DNA of 64,000 nt from BCD1 sp942492125 (GTDB lineage Bacteria; Bacteroidota; Bacteroidia; Chitinophagales; Saprospiraceae): NCBI GenBank assembly GCA_942492125.1, contig CALODM010000031.1, positions 372,001 through 436,000 on the forward strand, in the 5' to 3' direction. The notes under the pieces are model-generated. The model saw only the letters and a program-made list of their open reading frames with translations, searched no databases and was not told where the DNA came from. This document shows positions 45,721 through 54,867 of this stretch, in pieces (the first letter of the stretch is position 1; each line of letters opens with the position of its first letter). The position numbers and the translations under genes were made by a program.

Positions 45721-46494
45721 ATGTGGGAAATCATTGGACAATCAGCGTTGATCATTTTTATTTACGCCACGATTTGGTTTATCATTTCCATTATTGCCAA
45801 AAGGAATGACATAGCCGATATCGCGTGGGGATTGGGGTATGTATTGTTGTGTGGTTTCTTCTTTTTTTCCGGCAATGATCACCCAAGGGAACTTTTGATT
45901 TACCTGCTAATAGGTCTGTGGGGAATAAGGTTGGCCTTTTATATTTTTATGAGAACTAAAGGGAAAACGGAAGATTTCCGATATCTCCAGTGGCGAAAGG
46001 ATTGGGGTAAAACCTTTTATTGGCGATCATACCTGCAGGTTTATTTATTTCAGGGATTTTTTCTGCTGCTGGTCATTTCTCCGGTAATGATTGTGACTGC
46101 CTACCCTCAACCTGATCTCCATTGGCTGGATTATCTCGGCGTCGCTATTTGGATCATAGGTTTTTATTTCGAAGCTGTTGGCGATTATCAGTTATCCAAA
46201 TTCAAAAAAGACCCGACGAACAAAGGTAAAATCATTCAAACAGGCTTGTGGCGATACACGCGTCATCCCAACTATTTTGGAGAAGTTGTTTTGTGGTGGG
46301 GAATATTTCTGATTGCGGTGAATTCGCCCAATGGATTAATGGGTATCATTGGGCCGATAACCATTACCTTCCTGCTGTTGAAAGTATCCGGTATCCCGAT
46401 GCTGGAAAGAAAGTATGAAGGGCGGAAAGATTTTGAGGCTTATAAAAATCGGACGAGCAAGTTTTTTCCATTGCCGCCGAAAAGAATGGATTGA
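45721..46494 (+). CDS. DUF1295 (steroid 5-alpha-reductase-like) membrane protein
   Basis: 257 residues with about six or seven membrane segments. It shows the DUF1295 hallmarks IADIAWGLGYVL near 37-48, RLAFYIFMRTKGKTEDFRY, GFYFEAVGDYQLSKFK near 143-158 and GLWRYTRHPNYFGEVVLWWG near 174-193, the last shared with isoprenylcysteine methyltransferase and sterol reductases. It may reduce or modify a lipid using NADPH or SAM. It is coupled to DUF2177 (1-bp gap) and divergent from rhodopsin. Confidence 0.88.
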   Translation: MWEIIGQSALIIFIYATIWFIISIIAKRNDIADIAWGLGYVLLCGFFFFSGNDHPRELLIYLLIGLWGIRLAFYIFMRTKGKTEDFRYLQWRKDWGKTFYWRSYLQVYLFQGFFLLLVISPVMIVTAYPQPDLHWLDYLGVAIWIIGFYFEAVGDYQLSKFKKDPTNKGKIIQTGLWRYTRHPNYFGEVVLWWGIFLIAVNSPNGLMGIIGPITITFLLLKVSGIPMLERKYEGRKDFEAYKNRTSKFFPLPPKRMD

Positions 46495-46532
46495 TGGTTG
46501 TTTTTAAAAAAAATCAAGTAAAGACCATTGGC

Positions 46533-47034
46533 TCAACCGGCACTTTTGGATGCCTTTTTCTTCATGTATAAATTGGCTGCATATCCGCAATAGATCAACA
46601 TTTCGACAAGATCTTCTTCTTCGTCAAAAGTTTTGATCGTTTCGACTTCGTAATCATAGCTGAACTTCCTGAAGATAAACTTTGGTTTCAATATCAAAAA
46701 TCAGGCTACCTTGTTCGTCTGACAATTCAAACTGCCTTTTAAAAATACCTTTTGATCTAAACATGTAATTGCCTTCTCCATAGCCTAATTCATCTGTCAG
46801 CTGAATACTGATATTCCCCTTCCAGTGATATTTCATAGATCCGCAATTCATACCATTTTTGAGGATTTCAAATTGCGTTTGCCAAAAATTCTGTGACTTT
46901 AGCTCAATATTAACCCCTTTGTACCGGGTAGCGGCATTCTTCGAGAACCAATTTTTGAATTTTAGCTCAGTTAAGGCAAAATTTCCCTTAACAATCTGAA
47001 AGTTTCCTTTTCCGGAAGTTGATTCTATTTTCAT
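46533..47034 (-). pseudogene. Conserved hypothetical protein, single-base frameshift
   Basis: The main frame (47034 to 46654) ends ...FDIETKVYLQEVQL and stop. In the next frame the sequence continues with obvious coding character: FIFRKFSYDYEVETIKTFDEEE, then LVEMLIYCGYAANLYMKKKAS, ending at a TGA at 46533-46535. The shift is at AAAG (46680-46683): with one A fewer it reads TKFIFRKFSY. The restored protein would be about 166 residues. The fold may be LURP-one/scramblase-like (SKGIFKRQFELSDEQGSLIFDIE), which is a weak suggestion. No signal peptide. The indel in a short A run could be a sequencing error. Confidence 0.65.
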
Positions 47035-47222
47035 GCTTTCAAGTATTGGTTAAGCCACTGCAAATGACCTGATAACCCTAATCTGAATTTACGGAATAAT
47101 TTACAAAAATTGAGCGTCTTTATCAATACATCCCCTAATTTATAATAAGTGCGCACCAATAAAAAAAGCATGGTAATAAAAGTCGGCCAGGAATTAATAA
47201 ATATCCCTATAAACACATCTTG

Positions 47223-48695
47223 TTATTCATTTTGAAGTTCTTTCAATATCCTTGCTCCATTAGTATTGGACGGATCTATTTCTACAGATTTTTTATAGTA
47301 TTTAATGGCAAGTTCTTTATTACCATCGGCCAAATATGCCTCTCCCAAACTATCATAAACATTGCCCGATTCCGGGAATGCCTCAACGTTAAGTTTGAAT
47401 GCTTCTATAGCTTCTTTCACCTTTCCTGATTGCAACAATTGGTAACCAACAGTATTCATTTCGCCTTCGCGAAGTTCATAGGTTTCAGAATTTTTTAATT
47501 GCTCAAATTGTTTAAGTCCCTCCGCTAAACCTTCGTCCAAAACTATGCCAAGAAATGCATTGGCCAGTGATTTTTTAGGCATGTTATAAGGTTTTCCATA
47601 AAGAATATTGACTATATCCAATGTCATCTGGTTCAGGTTAGCTCCGCCAGTATTATTAAACAAAACAATGAGATGTTTATCCTCTGTGAGTCGGGCAATA
47701 TTTGTATTAAAACCATTAATACCGCCTCCATGTCCAATCATTGTCAAACCATCGTCAACACCTTCCATAGGCATTTTAAATATTCCCCACCCATAACCAT
47801 AATTACCTCCAAAAGCAGATATATGGGGCGTAAACATCAAATCCATATATTTTTGCGAAAGCAGTTGGTTCGTATAGAGTGCCTGATCCCAGGTATACAA
47901 ATCTTCTACCGTTGAATACAAAGATCCGGCAGCATAGGGTATCGACATGTCGAGGTAGGCCGTGTTGGTATATTCATTACCATTTTTATCATATCCGGCA
48001 GCCCTGTTTTTCATAATGGTACTGTGGTGATCATATCCTGTTCCGGACATCTTTAATGGCGTGAATATATTTTCGTGTAATAACTCTTCGTAAGATTTAC
48101 CAGACACTTTTTCTATGATAACCCCCAACAAGAAATAACCTGAATTGCTGTAGGCAAACTTTTCTCCCGGAGAAAAATCGAGGGTAGAATCCGCAAATAC
48201 ATGGACAAACTCTTCGGGTGTGTAAGGATCCCGGGTTTTATCTCTGAAAAAATTGGGAAATGAGGTATAATTCGGAATTCCCGAAGTATGTGTAAGCAAG
48301 TGATGAATGGTTATTTGATCACCTGTTTCTTTTGGATAATCAGGTAGGTAGGTGGTAACCTTTTCATCCAGTTTCAACTTTCCTTGCTCGGCCAACTGAA
48401 GGATCAACACAGCAGTGAACTGCTTGGTAATAGAGCCTAACCTGTGCTTGGTATTTGGCTGATTCGGAATATCCCATTCCATATTAGCCCATCCAAATCC
48501 CTTCTTGAAAATAACTTTTCCATTTTCAGCAACGAGAACGGAGCCATTAAACTGTCCGTATTCGGTATAGGTACTCATCAATTTTTCAATTTTGTCTGCT
48601 TTGGATTGTCCAAAGGTTACCGACACAAAAGCCAGTTGGAGAAACATTCCTACCAGGAACGTTTTAAACAATAAGGAAATCGTATTCTGGCGCAT
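47223..48695 (-). CDS. Secreted serine hydrolase (class C beta-lactamase fold) with TPR tail
   Basis: 490 residues from the ATG at 48695; an upstream ATG at 48776 runs through the terminator hairpin and is rejected. A signal peptide (to about 30) is followed by a PF00144 domain: SITK at Ser88-Lys91, YSN in KFAYSNSGYFLLG and HGGG in MIGHGGGINGFN. The C-terminal part (about 385-490) holds tetratricopeptide-like repeats (FPESGNVYDSLGEAYLADGNKELAIKYYKKSVEIDPSN). The same tail ends the neighbouring esterase, pointing to shared partners or a fusion history. Likely a peptidase or esterase in the periplasm; not T9SS-sorted. Confidence 0.92.
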   Translation of the reverse strand: MRQNTISLLFKTFLVGMFLQLAFVSVTFGQSKADKIEKLMSTYTEYGQFNGSVLVAENGKVIFKKGFGWANMEWDIPNQPNTKHRLGSITKQFTAVLILQLAEQGKLKLDEKVTTYLPDYPKETGDQITIHHLLTHTSGIPNYTSFPNFFRDKTRDPYTPEEFVHVFADSTLDFSPGEKFAYSNSGYFLLGVIIEKVSGKSYEELLHENIFTPLKMSGTGYDHHSTIMKNRAAGYDKNGNEYTNTAYLDMSIPYAAGSLYSTVEDLYTWDQALYTNQLLSQKYMDLMFTPHISAFGGNYGYGWGIFKMPMEGVDDGLTMIGHGGGINGFNTNIARLTEDKHLIVLFNNTGGANLNQMTLDIVNILYGKPYNMPKKSLANAFLGIVLDEGLAEGLKQFEQLKNSETYELREGEMNTVGYQLLQSGKVKEAIEAFKLNVEAFPESGNVYDSLGEAYLADGNKELAIKYYKKSVEIDPSNTNGARILKELQNE

Positions 48696-48753
48696 GGTAT
48701 TGTTATTTTTTAATGACATTAATTCTGTTAAATATAACCATTTTTGGAGTAAA

Positions 48754-48796
48754 AAAACATCCCTGTTTTGGATCAAACCAAAAACAGGGATGTTTT
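48754..48796 (-). terminator. Bidirectional intrinsic terminator
   Basis: Perfect 16-bp arms (AAAACATCCCTGTTTT at 48754-48769; complement at 48781-48796) with an 11-nt loop and T-runs on both strands. It separates the two TPR-tailed hydrolase genes, so each is its own transcription unit. Confidence 0.85.
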
Positions 48797-48899
48797 TTAT
48801 ACTATTCCTGATTATCCATCTGCAAATGGAAAAGATTTAATCTTCCGCTTTACATCAATTCTCTACGCTATGAATAGATTAACCTCCATAACTTTTTAG

Positions 48900-50132
48900 T
48901 CATTGTTTTTCCAATGCTTCCAGTTTTGCTTTTGAAAAAGAATCTTTATTAAGCTTTAGGGATTGTTTATAATTTTCAATCGCCTTTGCTTTTTCACCGG
49001 TGGCGGCATAAAAATCTCCAAGCGAATCATAAACGTTAAAGCTTTCCGGGTAGTTTGCTACATTCAGTTTGAAAAATTGTTCTGACTTTTCCATCTGCTG
49101 CATATTCATAAACTGATAACCCATGTCGTTGACATATGCTTCTTCCGGCTTAATTTCGCGACCAAATTTTTTGGAAAGTTGCTTATAATGATCGACGATT
49201 TTATTGACAAGATCACTTTCAGGATTCATATAATCCTGCATATCGAGTTTCAGTTTATAAAAGTCAAAAATGAATCGCAAAGCATCATATTCCGTAATTA
49301 AAGGCACAGAACCGTGGTCATCGTTTTCATAAAACTTCCCCTTATAGGACAATTGTTTTTGAGTATCATTTTTCAGATAGGTATCAAGTTCCAAAATAGC
49401 CCGGATGTGTTCCGTCGGAAAGGTGTTGTCTTTTTGAACACTTTCCAGATCCATACCCTCACTCATCGTATTGGCAATGCCTAAATAAAGGGATTTATCG
49501 CTGTATTTTTGATCGAATTTCGTGCGCTTTATTTCCTTGAGCAGTCTTTTGTTATCCCACCACATGGATGGGTCTATCGACACAAAGGCGTTAAACAAAT
49601 GAGGTTTGTGGATTAAGGCATTCATTACCGTAAGTCCACCAAACGAATGGCCAATGAACATTCGGTAGGGTTCCGTTGGATATTTTTTCTCAATATGTGG
49701 TATCAGTTCTTCTTCGACAAAGGCCATAAATTTATCGCCTCCCCCGGAATTGGCTATCATTGAACTATCGGCAAAAGGGTTAACTACACCTTTTGTCGGG
49801 GTTAAATCTCTGGTTCTGTTGGTATTTGGAATACCGACCACAATCATTTTTGGGCACAGGGTATTTCCGTTTACCGAACTCAATTGCTGGATCATGCCAA
49901 CAACCGAATAAAAATGTGCGTCTCCATCCAGTAAATAAACAACGGGATAGTTTTTTTTCATAAAGATACCATCATCATTTTGCTCTGGAACATAGACCCA
50001 TACTTTCCTCTCTTCATTTAAGATCTTGGAATCAATGGTTTCGATTTTTCCAATAACAACCTCATTGTTTTGTTGGGCTTTAGCAAAATAGAAACAGCCG
50101 ATTAAGCAGCAAATCAGGAGTAATTTTTTCAT
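48900..50132 (-). CDS. Secreted esterase D-like alpha/beta hydrolase with TPR tail
   Basis: 410 residues from the ATG at 50132 (MKKLLLICCLIGCFYFAKA, signal peptide); the frame extends up to 50249. The domain is of the putative esterase type (PF00756, IroE/EstD-like): YPVVYLLDGDAHFYSVVGMIQQL near 60-82, RTRDLTPT, and the nucleophile elbow GHSFGGLTV near 165. The His of the triad is probably in ENDDHGSVP near 272. The last about 90 residues are a TPR-like tail (YPESFNVYDSLGDFYAATGEKAKAIENYKQSLKLN), nearly the same as in the serine hydrolase next door. The substrate could be a siderophore ester or another ester; no siderophore genes are near. Confidence 0.9.
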   Translation of the reverse strand: MKKLLLICCLIGCFYFAKAQQNNEVVIGKIETIDSKILNEERKVWVYVPEQNDDGIFMKKNYPVVYLLDGDAHFYSVVGMIQQLSSVNGNTLCPKMIVVGIPNTNRTRDLTPTKGVVNPFADSSMIANSGGGDKFMAFVEEELIPHIEKKYPTEPYRMFIGHSFGGLTVMNALIHKPHLFNAFVSIDPSMWWDNKRLLKEIKRTKFDQKYSDKSLYLGIANTMSEGMDLESVQKDNTFPTEHIRAILELDTYLKNDTQKQLSYKGKFYENDDHGSVPLITEYDALRFIFDFYKLKLDMQDYMNPESDLVNKIVDHYKQLSKKFGREIKPEEAYVNDMGYQFMNMQQMEKSEQFFKLNVANYPESFNVYDSLGDFYAATGEKAKAIENYKQSLKLNKDSFSKAKLEALEKQ

Positions 50133-50278
50133 TGTAAAATTTTTTGAGTATTGTTTGAGACGTTCTTTATAGTGCCCGCTCAGCATTATAAACAACCCCG
50201 GTTTCATAAACGTAAAAATAATTTTATGCTTTTCTTTTGGCAACAACAAAACACTATCCAGGTTACCAAAAATAGAAC

Positions 50279-50311
50279 CTCCCTTATCATGGAAAGACCA
50301 CGATAAGGGAG
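50279..50311 (-). terminator. Probable intrinsic terminator of the 50363-51103 gene
   Basis: CTCCCTTATC (50279-50288) pairs with GATAAGGGAG (50302-50311), with an inner TGG/CCA extension. On the minus strand it is followed by GTTCTATTTTT, a modest T-tract, downstream of the stop at 50363. Confidence 0.65.
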
Positions 50312-50362
50312 ACGCTCTCTTCGAATTAATTACGATCAGGGCAAAATATTAAAGAATCAATC

Positions 50363-51103
50363 CTAATCATCGCTTCCGGGCATCAAATCCCTGAGCAACC
50401 AACGCCACTCATCTTCCCTACCTACAATCGCTTTATCAAAGTCTTCCGTGAATTGATCCCAGGCATCGGCACCGTGTACTTTTTTGAATGTCTCTTCAAA
50501 ACCAGGCATGGAATCATCATCCAATTCTGCCCAATTTTCGAACCAGGAAACTGAAGCCCAATCTCTGCCATCTCTGTGCTGGAATTGTTTTCTGTACATC
50601 GTCCGGGATCTTTTGCTACCTGTAGATTCAATAGTTTCTTTTATTTGTTTCTGGACTTTCCGGAACAGGTCATTATCTGCCACCTCAAAATATCGAACCC
50701 TGGAAAGGTTCAATTCGGTATCGTCCTCACTTTCCGGAGAATACGTGAGGTCCTCATCCATTTTCCAGTATTCGGCGCCGCCCATGTCTTTGGCATGTGA
50801 CATGACTGAAGCCCAATCCAAATTGTGCTTCATCCCGCCGGGACGGTCATCATTTTGCGTAAAAGTCATAGGTCCCATAGCAAATAAAAGATCTCCGGTA
50901 CGTGGACCATTAACTATGGAAAACACCCAATTGAAATAAGGTGCTTCAGCGTGATATAATTTATTGTGTTCTGCAATCTCTTCCATCAAAGCCATTTCAT
51001 GTCCCGGCTTTGGAGTCAGATAGTGCGTCTCGTACATTACATAGTCCTGGGCAAATATTAAAGATGCGAAGGCTAGAAAAACAAGAACGAGTAGGTTTCT
51101 CAT
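50363..51103 (-). CDS. Secreted hypothetical protein
   Basis: 246 residues with a clean signal peptide (MRNLLVLVFLAFASLIFA). The mature protein is acidic and aromatic-rich (YHAEAPYFNWVFSIVNGPRTGDLLFAMGPMTF, RDWASVSWFENWAELDDDSMPGFEETFKKVHGADAWDQF). Two similar halves, each of strand-helix-strand shape, suggest a duplicated dimeric alpha/beta barrel (ABM-like) domain, but I do not recognise a named family. A terminator hairpin follows. No link to neighbours is evident. Confidence 0.75.
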   Translation of the reverse strand: MRNLLVLVFLAFASLIFAQDYVMYETHYLTPKPGHEMALMEEIAEHNKLYHAEAPYFNWVFSIVNGPRTGDLLFAMGPMTFTQNDDRPGGMKHNLDWASVMSHAKDMGGAEYWKMDEDLTYSPESEDDTELNLSRVRYFEVADNDLFRKVQKQIKETIESTGSKRSRTMYRKQFQHRDGRDWASVSWFENWAELDDDSMPGFEETFKKVHGADAWDQFTEDFDKAIVGREDEWRWLLRDLMPGSDD

Positions 51104-51483
51104 AATTAAAATGTTTTGGTATGTTAAAAATATCCTTATCTGAGAGAGTAGTAAGGCAATGCTTAAAAACTAATTCTGTGAAATTTACGGGAGGAATAAA
51201 ATAAATTCGAAAGAGTGTAAAATGTCCTTGATGGAACTTTCTTTTTTGATCAGTGTGATCGTCGCTTTTCGCTGTACCGACAATCATATTTGTTTAAAAG
51301 GATAATGCAAATTTCGATAAATTTACCTGGTGATAATAGGGTATAAATACGTGTTTTGTGTTCAAATTTTGAAAATTTGGTACCAATAACCTCATAAGGT
51401 AGGCCTGTATTCCCATTGATGTGGTATTATTCAAACCCAAAAGGACAGGCATTCTAATGCCTTTTTGTGAAAGAAAAATGTAT
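51104..51483. other. Intergenic region without a recognisable gene
   Basis: 380 bp between two minus-strand genes. Short frames on the minus strand overlap other genes and lack coding character. No strong hairpin was seen. It should hold the promoter of the 50363-51103 gene and the transcript end of the decarboxylase-like gene. Confidence 0.4.
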
Positions 51484-52683
51484 TTATTCTTCCCCGGGAC
51501 ATTTCGATATCCCCGTCCCATAATGCCGGTAATGATCACAGGTATCAATCTTAGGGGCTTTCCCTTTCTGGAACAATAAAATGATATCGGATCCTCCAAA
51601 AAGAAAATATCCAAATTCGTCACCTTTGAGCAGGTTGCTGCCAACAGTGGCCGTCATATTCACGGAAGATACCTGAGCCATGCCTATTGGCAGGATACCC
51701 ACCAGACCGATGTCTCCATAGGGCGAATCTTTCGTATCCATGATTATGATACCCCGGGCTTGTGAGAACTCATAGCCGCCTTCCGTATTATCGGGAGCAT
51801 CAAACTGGCCATCTTTCAAATTTACATCCAAAGTAACCAGCCCCTGAACGGCATAACATTCCTTCACTTCCCCTGAAACGGGCGCATGGAATCGATGGTA
51901 GGAATATGGCCCCAGGAAATAGTGCACAAAAGTACCGCCGGCAAAGTCATCTTTATAATCGCTGCCTTCCAGCAAATCATGAATACTGGCATATTTATGC
52001 GTTTTCTTAACGGTAACTGCCTTGAGGTTTGAATTTTTGTCGATAGCGTATTTCATGCGGTAGGTACAATCTGCCGGAGCAACCACCACCTTATTATCCA
52101 TCGGACTATCAATAGGACGCAGTCCGGGATTGAGTTCTCTGGCAAAAAATTGATTAAAGGTCAGCCACCCGCTTGGATTATTGGGTTTGCCGTTGATCAT
52201 GGAATCCTCCACCCGGTATTTGGAGGAATCATCGATAAAAGATTGCAGAACTTTATCATCAAACGAATCCGTCGTATCCAGAAAACTGCCCCAGGCGTTG
52301 GCATAATCTACCAGCCATTTGCTGAACCACGGTATTGCTTCCACAATGACTTTCTTTTCCCCGATTTCCTGGTCTACGAGCCAGTAAAAATGACACAGCC
52401 GGTCATAGACTTCCTGGTGTTGGTCCGTATCCGGTTTCAGCCAGGCGGGATCATCGCTTTGTCGAGGAATCCAAACAGCGAAGTCTTCCAGATATTGGAT
52501 ATAATTTTTGAATTTGGTGGGCCACTGCAGGGCTTTGTAAAGGTCTTTATCGAGTTGTTTGCCTTGTTTTTTGGCTTGTTTGAGAGATGCTTCCAAAAGC
52601 TTTTTAAACCCTTTTTGCTTTTTGGTCTTTTTGATCAGTTTTTCGATCGCTTTATTCGAGGCGTGATTTTTTTGCCTGGCCAT
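51484..52683 (-). CDS. Phosphatidylserine decarboxylase-related protein (PsiD-like)
   Basis: 399 residues from the ATG at 52683; the frame extends to 52806 through a repetitive stretch that is not likely translated. A Lys-rich N-terminus (KLIKKTKKQKGFKKLLEASLKQ) is followed by a helical domain and the decarboxylase fold (about 165-375; NQFFARELNPGLRPIDSP, VAPADCTYRM, HYFLGPYSYHRFHAPVSG). The autocleavage motif is FGGSD with the pyruvoyl-forming Ser at about 365, rather than the LGST of canonical Psd. Members of this branch include PsiD tryptophan decarboxylases. The substrate may thus be phosphatidylserine or an aromatic amino acid; the sequence does not decide. No signal peptide. Confidence 0.85.
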   Translation of the reverse strand: MARQKNHASNKAIEKLIKKTKKQKGFKKLLEASLKQAKKQGKQLDKDLYKALQWPTKFKNYIQYLEDFAVWIPRQSDDPAWLKPDTDQHQEVYDRLCHFYWLVDQEIGEKKVIVEAIPWFSKWLVDYANAWGSFLDTTDSFDDKVLQSFIDDSSKYRVEDSMINGKPNNPSGWLTFNQFFARELNPGLRPIDSPMDNKVVVAPADCTYRMKYAIDKNSNLKAVTVKKTHKYASIHDLLEGSDYKDDFAGGTFVHYFLGPYSYHRFHAPVSGEVKECYAVQGLVTLDVNLKDGQFDAPDNTEGGYEFSQARGIIIMDTKDSPYGDIGLVGILPIGMAQVSSVNMTATVGSNLLKGDEFGYFLFGGSDIILLFQKGKAPKIDTCDHYRHYGTGISKCPGEE

Positions 52684-53079
52684 AATTTCGGTTTTGGTGA
52701 TGGTAAATATGTGGACAAATTTGTTCCTGTACCGGGTGCATGGGATTTTCTTTTTGTCGGTTTCAAGTGGTTCCAGATGGTTCCAGGGTTGTTCCAATTG
52801 TTTCATTGTTTTTAATAGGACTTTGCGAACCTGGCGCTTCTATAGCGGACCTTGCGGTTAAAAAGTCAATAAGTCGTTGGCCTGGATTTACCCAAACCAA
52901 GGCTGTCCACCTGCATATCCTGCAAAGTTGGAACACCCAGGAGAAAAATGATAGCGTATAAATACGTGATTTGGGGAACACCAGAAGTCATGTTCCTGGT
53001 GTTTATGGCATCTCCACAAGTAGTATTTATTGGGAAATACCTTATCATTCATTTCCCGCAAAACAAAGTTCAGAAACAT
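52684..53079. other. Intergenic region with short repeated GGTTCCA units
   Basis: No credible gene. Directly upstream of the decarboxylase-like gene (about 52768-52800) there are three imperfect GGTTCCA/GTTCCAA units in tandem. Several short minus-strand frames overlap each other with no family features. The rest is unremarkable spacer before the terminal cluster. Confidence 0.4.
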
Positions 53080-53463
53080 TTAAATTGTCCTGACGGCACG
53101 TACGCTTTCTGTATTGATCTTGTCCATACCCATTTTGAGACCATCTCCAAAATATTGTGCCCAGGCTTTAGTTGGACCCGTTGCTACCTCCTCAGCACTC
53201 CAATAGTAGGCATTATGGTCAAAACCACCAATATCTACTCTATGTGCATATAAAGCATTCAATTCCGCTTTAGTTGGCAAACGCCAATCATGGTGTTGTG
53301 CTCCTGCAGCATCGTGATTGGCGGGCATGTTGACGATAGCGTTAGCATTAGCCCAGTCGGTTGGTCCCAGATCTTGCCCGGCGACAGCTAATCTGGCAAT
53401 ATTATCTGGGGGAAGGGAAATTACATGCCCTCCCTGGTTAATATCATATCCAATGTAAGCCAT
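53080..53463 (-). CDS. DUF1566 (Lcl C-terminal-like) domain protein, no signal peptide
   Basis: 127 residues from the ATG at 53463 (MAYIGYDINQGGHVISLPPDNIA); the frame runs up to 53586 without coding character. The DUF1566 fold is recognised from HHDWRLPTKAELNALYAHR (about 68-86), AYYWSAEEVATGPTKAW and the terminal SVRAVRTI strand. In exported relatives the domain mediates surface adhesion or collagen-like protein display; here there is no signal peptide. A second, exported DUF1566 protein is at 57428. It is the last gene of the terminal minus-strand cluster. Confidence 0.82.
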   Translation of the reverse strand: MAYIGYDINQGGHVISLPPDNIARLAVAGQDLGPTDWANANAIVNMPANHDAAGAQHHDWRLPTKAELNALYAHRVDIGGFDHNAYYWSAEEVATGPTKAWAQYFGDGLKMGMDKINTESVRAVRTI

Positions 53464-53760
53464 AATAGTATTTTTTTTGAAGTGAGTACTGAATAATAAA
53501 AAATCAATGGGTTTCCCGTTTGGCTCACCTTTAGTTTTGAGCCTGCCTGACGGCAAAGGCAGACTCAATGATCCAGGAATGATCATCGAGCCAGAAAGGA
53601 TCGGTGAGCATTCCTGAATCCGGGGATCCTTCCTCCAACTATATCAAGCGTTCAAATTTCTAAATATAAATCACGACTTTGCTCTTAAGGAAGAAAAAAA
53701 ATCGTAGTATCCTCTTGAATTTTGAATATTTTCAACCCCACAATAATGGGACTAGAATTA

Positions 53761-54033
53761 CTATTGATTCATAGTATCAAAAATCTCCTGGCTTGTCAAA
53801 GTTTCTACTGTTAGGTGAATCCTTTTGCTACCAGATTCACCATCTACTTCATATTTCACAGTAACTCCACTCATGAGCCAATCTGTCTTATTTCCACCCC
53901 TCGCAGCCACAAGTTTGTTAATTACGGTTCCAATAAAATCCGAGGTTAATTTGTTTTGAAGCTTAATATAATCGGCAGGTTGCAAATTAAATATTTTATC
54001 TATTTGTGTCTGGTTAAAAGTATAAGTAGCCAT
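53761..54033 (-). CDS. Small orphan protein of the terminal cluster
   Basis: 90 residues (MATYTFNQTQIDKIFNLQPAD...), no signal peptide or membrane segment. Predicted helix-rich first half (ADYIKLQNKLTSDFIGTVINKLVAARGG) and strand-rich second half (VKYEVDGESG, RIHLTVETLTS). No known family. It is in line with the small genes on either side, each separated by about 50-70 bp of AT-rich DNA. Confidence 0.55.
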   Translation of the reverse strand: MATYTFNQTQIDKIFNLQPADYIKLQNKLTSDFIGTVINKLVAARGGNKTDWLMSGVTVKYEVDGESGSKRIHLTVETLTSQEIFDTMNQ

Positions 54034-54101
54034 GATTCAAAAATTTGAAGGTTAGTAATATTGTTGCTTAGAAAAAAATATTATTCGGTTGTGTCCGGAT
54101 A

Positions 54102-54347
54102 TTAATCCGTTTCAACTACCTGTACTTCTACACCTGCCATTGCGAAGGCGGCATTGAAAGTACCCCTTACTGTTTCAAGAGAGCTATTGGTACCTTCAAT
54201 TTTTACAATTACCGAAGCATTACCTGCAACATGATGGTAAGTAAATGCACCCAAAATGGCGTCACCCGGTCCATTATTATTTACAATATGTCTGACATTT
54301 GCTTCGCTGACATTAGGGCCTAAAATTCTGACTGAAAAATTTGACAT
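54102..54347 (-). CDS. Small orphan protein, ferredoxin-like pattern
   Basis: 81 residues (MSNFSVRILGPNVSEANVRHIV...). The strand-helix-strand-strand-helix-strand order (FSVRILG, EANVRHIVNN, AFTYHHVA, ASVIVKIEG, LETVRGTFNAAFAMAG, VEVQVVE) suggests a small ferredoxin-like or ACT-like fold. No signal peptide. The function is unknown; part of the terminal cluster. Confidence 0.55.
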   Translation of the reverse strand: MSNFSVRILGPNVSEANVRHIVNNNGPGDAILGAFTYHHVAGNASVIVKIEGTNSSLETVRGTFNAAFAMAGVEVQVVETD

Positions 54348-54396
54348 AGTTTAATATTTTGAATGTTAATAATAATTGTGATTAAAAGTTAGTGTA

Positions 54397-54762
54397 TTAT
54401 CCATGCAATATTTTGAAATCTGCTGTGGTTGATTTGCCATTAGGTGTTTTTAAATTAACTTTATCTTCCCTGATCCTCAACACCCCTTCTCCACCATTAT
54501 CATTCTTTCCCCACAAGCAATTAATCTCTGCCTTTTTTACTGTTGTAAAACGAGTTTCATCATGAGTAAAAACCCTTATTTCCCATTTATCATAAAGGGT
54601 TCCGGTGACAGATTGAAAATTAAATGTTTTAGTGTCATATGGATCTATATCCTCAAACGAAACTTCCTCAGCAAATGAACCACTTTTATGTTTCACAACA
54701 CAAGTAGAAATTTTTTGTTTATCCATTATATTCATGATTTTTATAGTTCCTGTATAACTCAT
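54397..54762 (-). CDS. Orphan beta-rich protein of the terminal cluster
   Basis: 121 residues (MSYTGTIKIMNIMDKQKISTCVV...), no signal peptide. Strand-rich with two cysteines and a central FNFQSVTGTLYDKWEIRVFTHDETRF, consistent with a small beta-sandwich. No family recognised. An internal ATG at 54735 gives a shorter alternative. Function unknown. Confidence 0.55.
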   Translation of the reverse strand: MSYTGTIKIMNIMDKQKISTCVVKHKSGSFAEEVSFEDIDPYDTKTFNFQSVTGTLYDKWEIRVFTHDETRFTTVKKAEINCLWGKNDNGGEGVLRIREDKVNLKTPNGKSTTADFKILHG

Positions 54763-54867
54763 AATTCTTTTTTTAAGTATTAGAAAATCAAAACCTAAGG
54801 CGGATTAAAGCTCAAACAAGAAAGCCCGTAACAACACGATAATAAATAACATCGGCACTTAGCGTCA

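Noticed and set aside
52150..52815. Plus-strand 221-codon frame rich in Phe/Gly
   Set aside because: Antisense to the decarboxylase-like gene; composition reflects the opposite strand.
53525..53570. Palindrome-like GCCTGCC...GGCAGAC element
   Set aside because: The pairing is only about 5 bp with no neighbouring copy; too weak to call a repeat.
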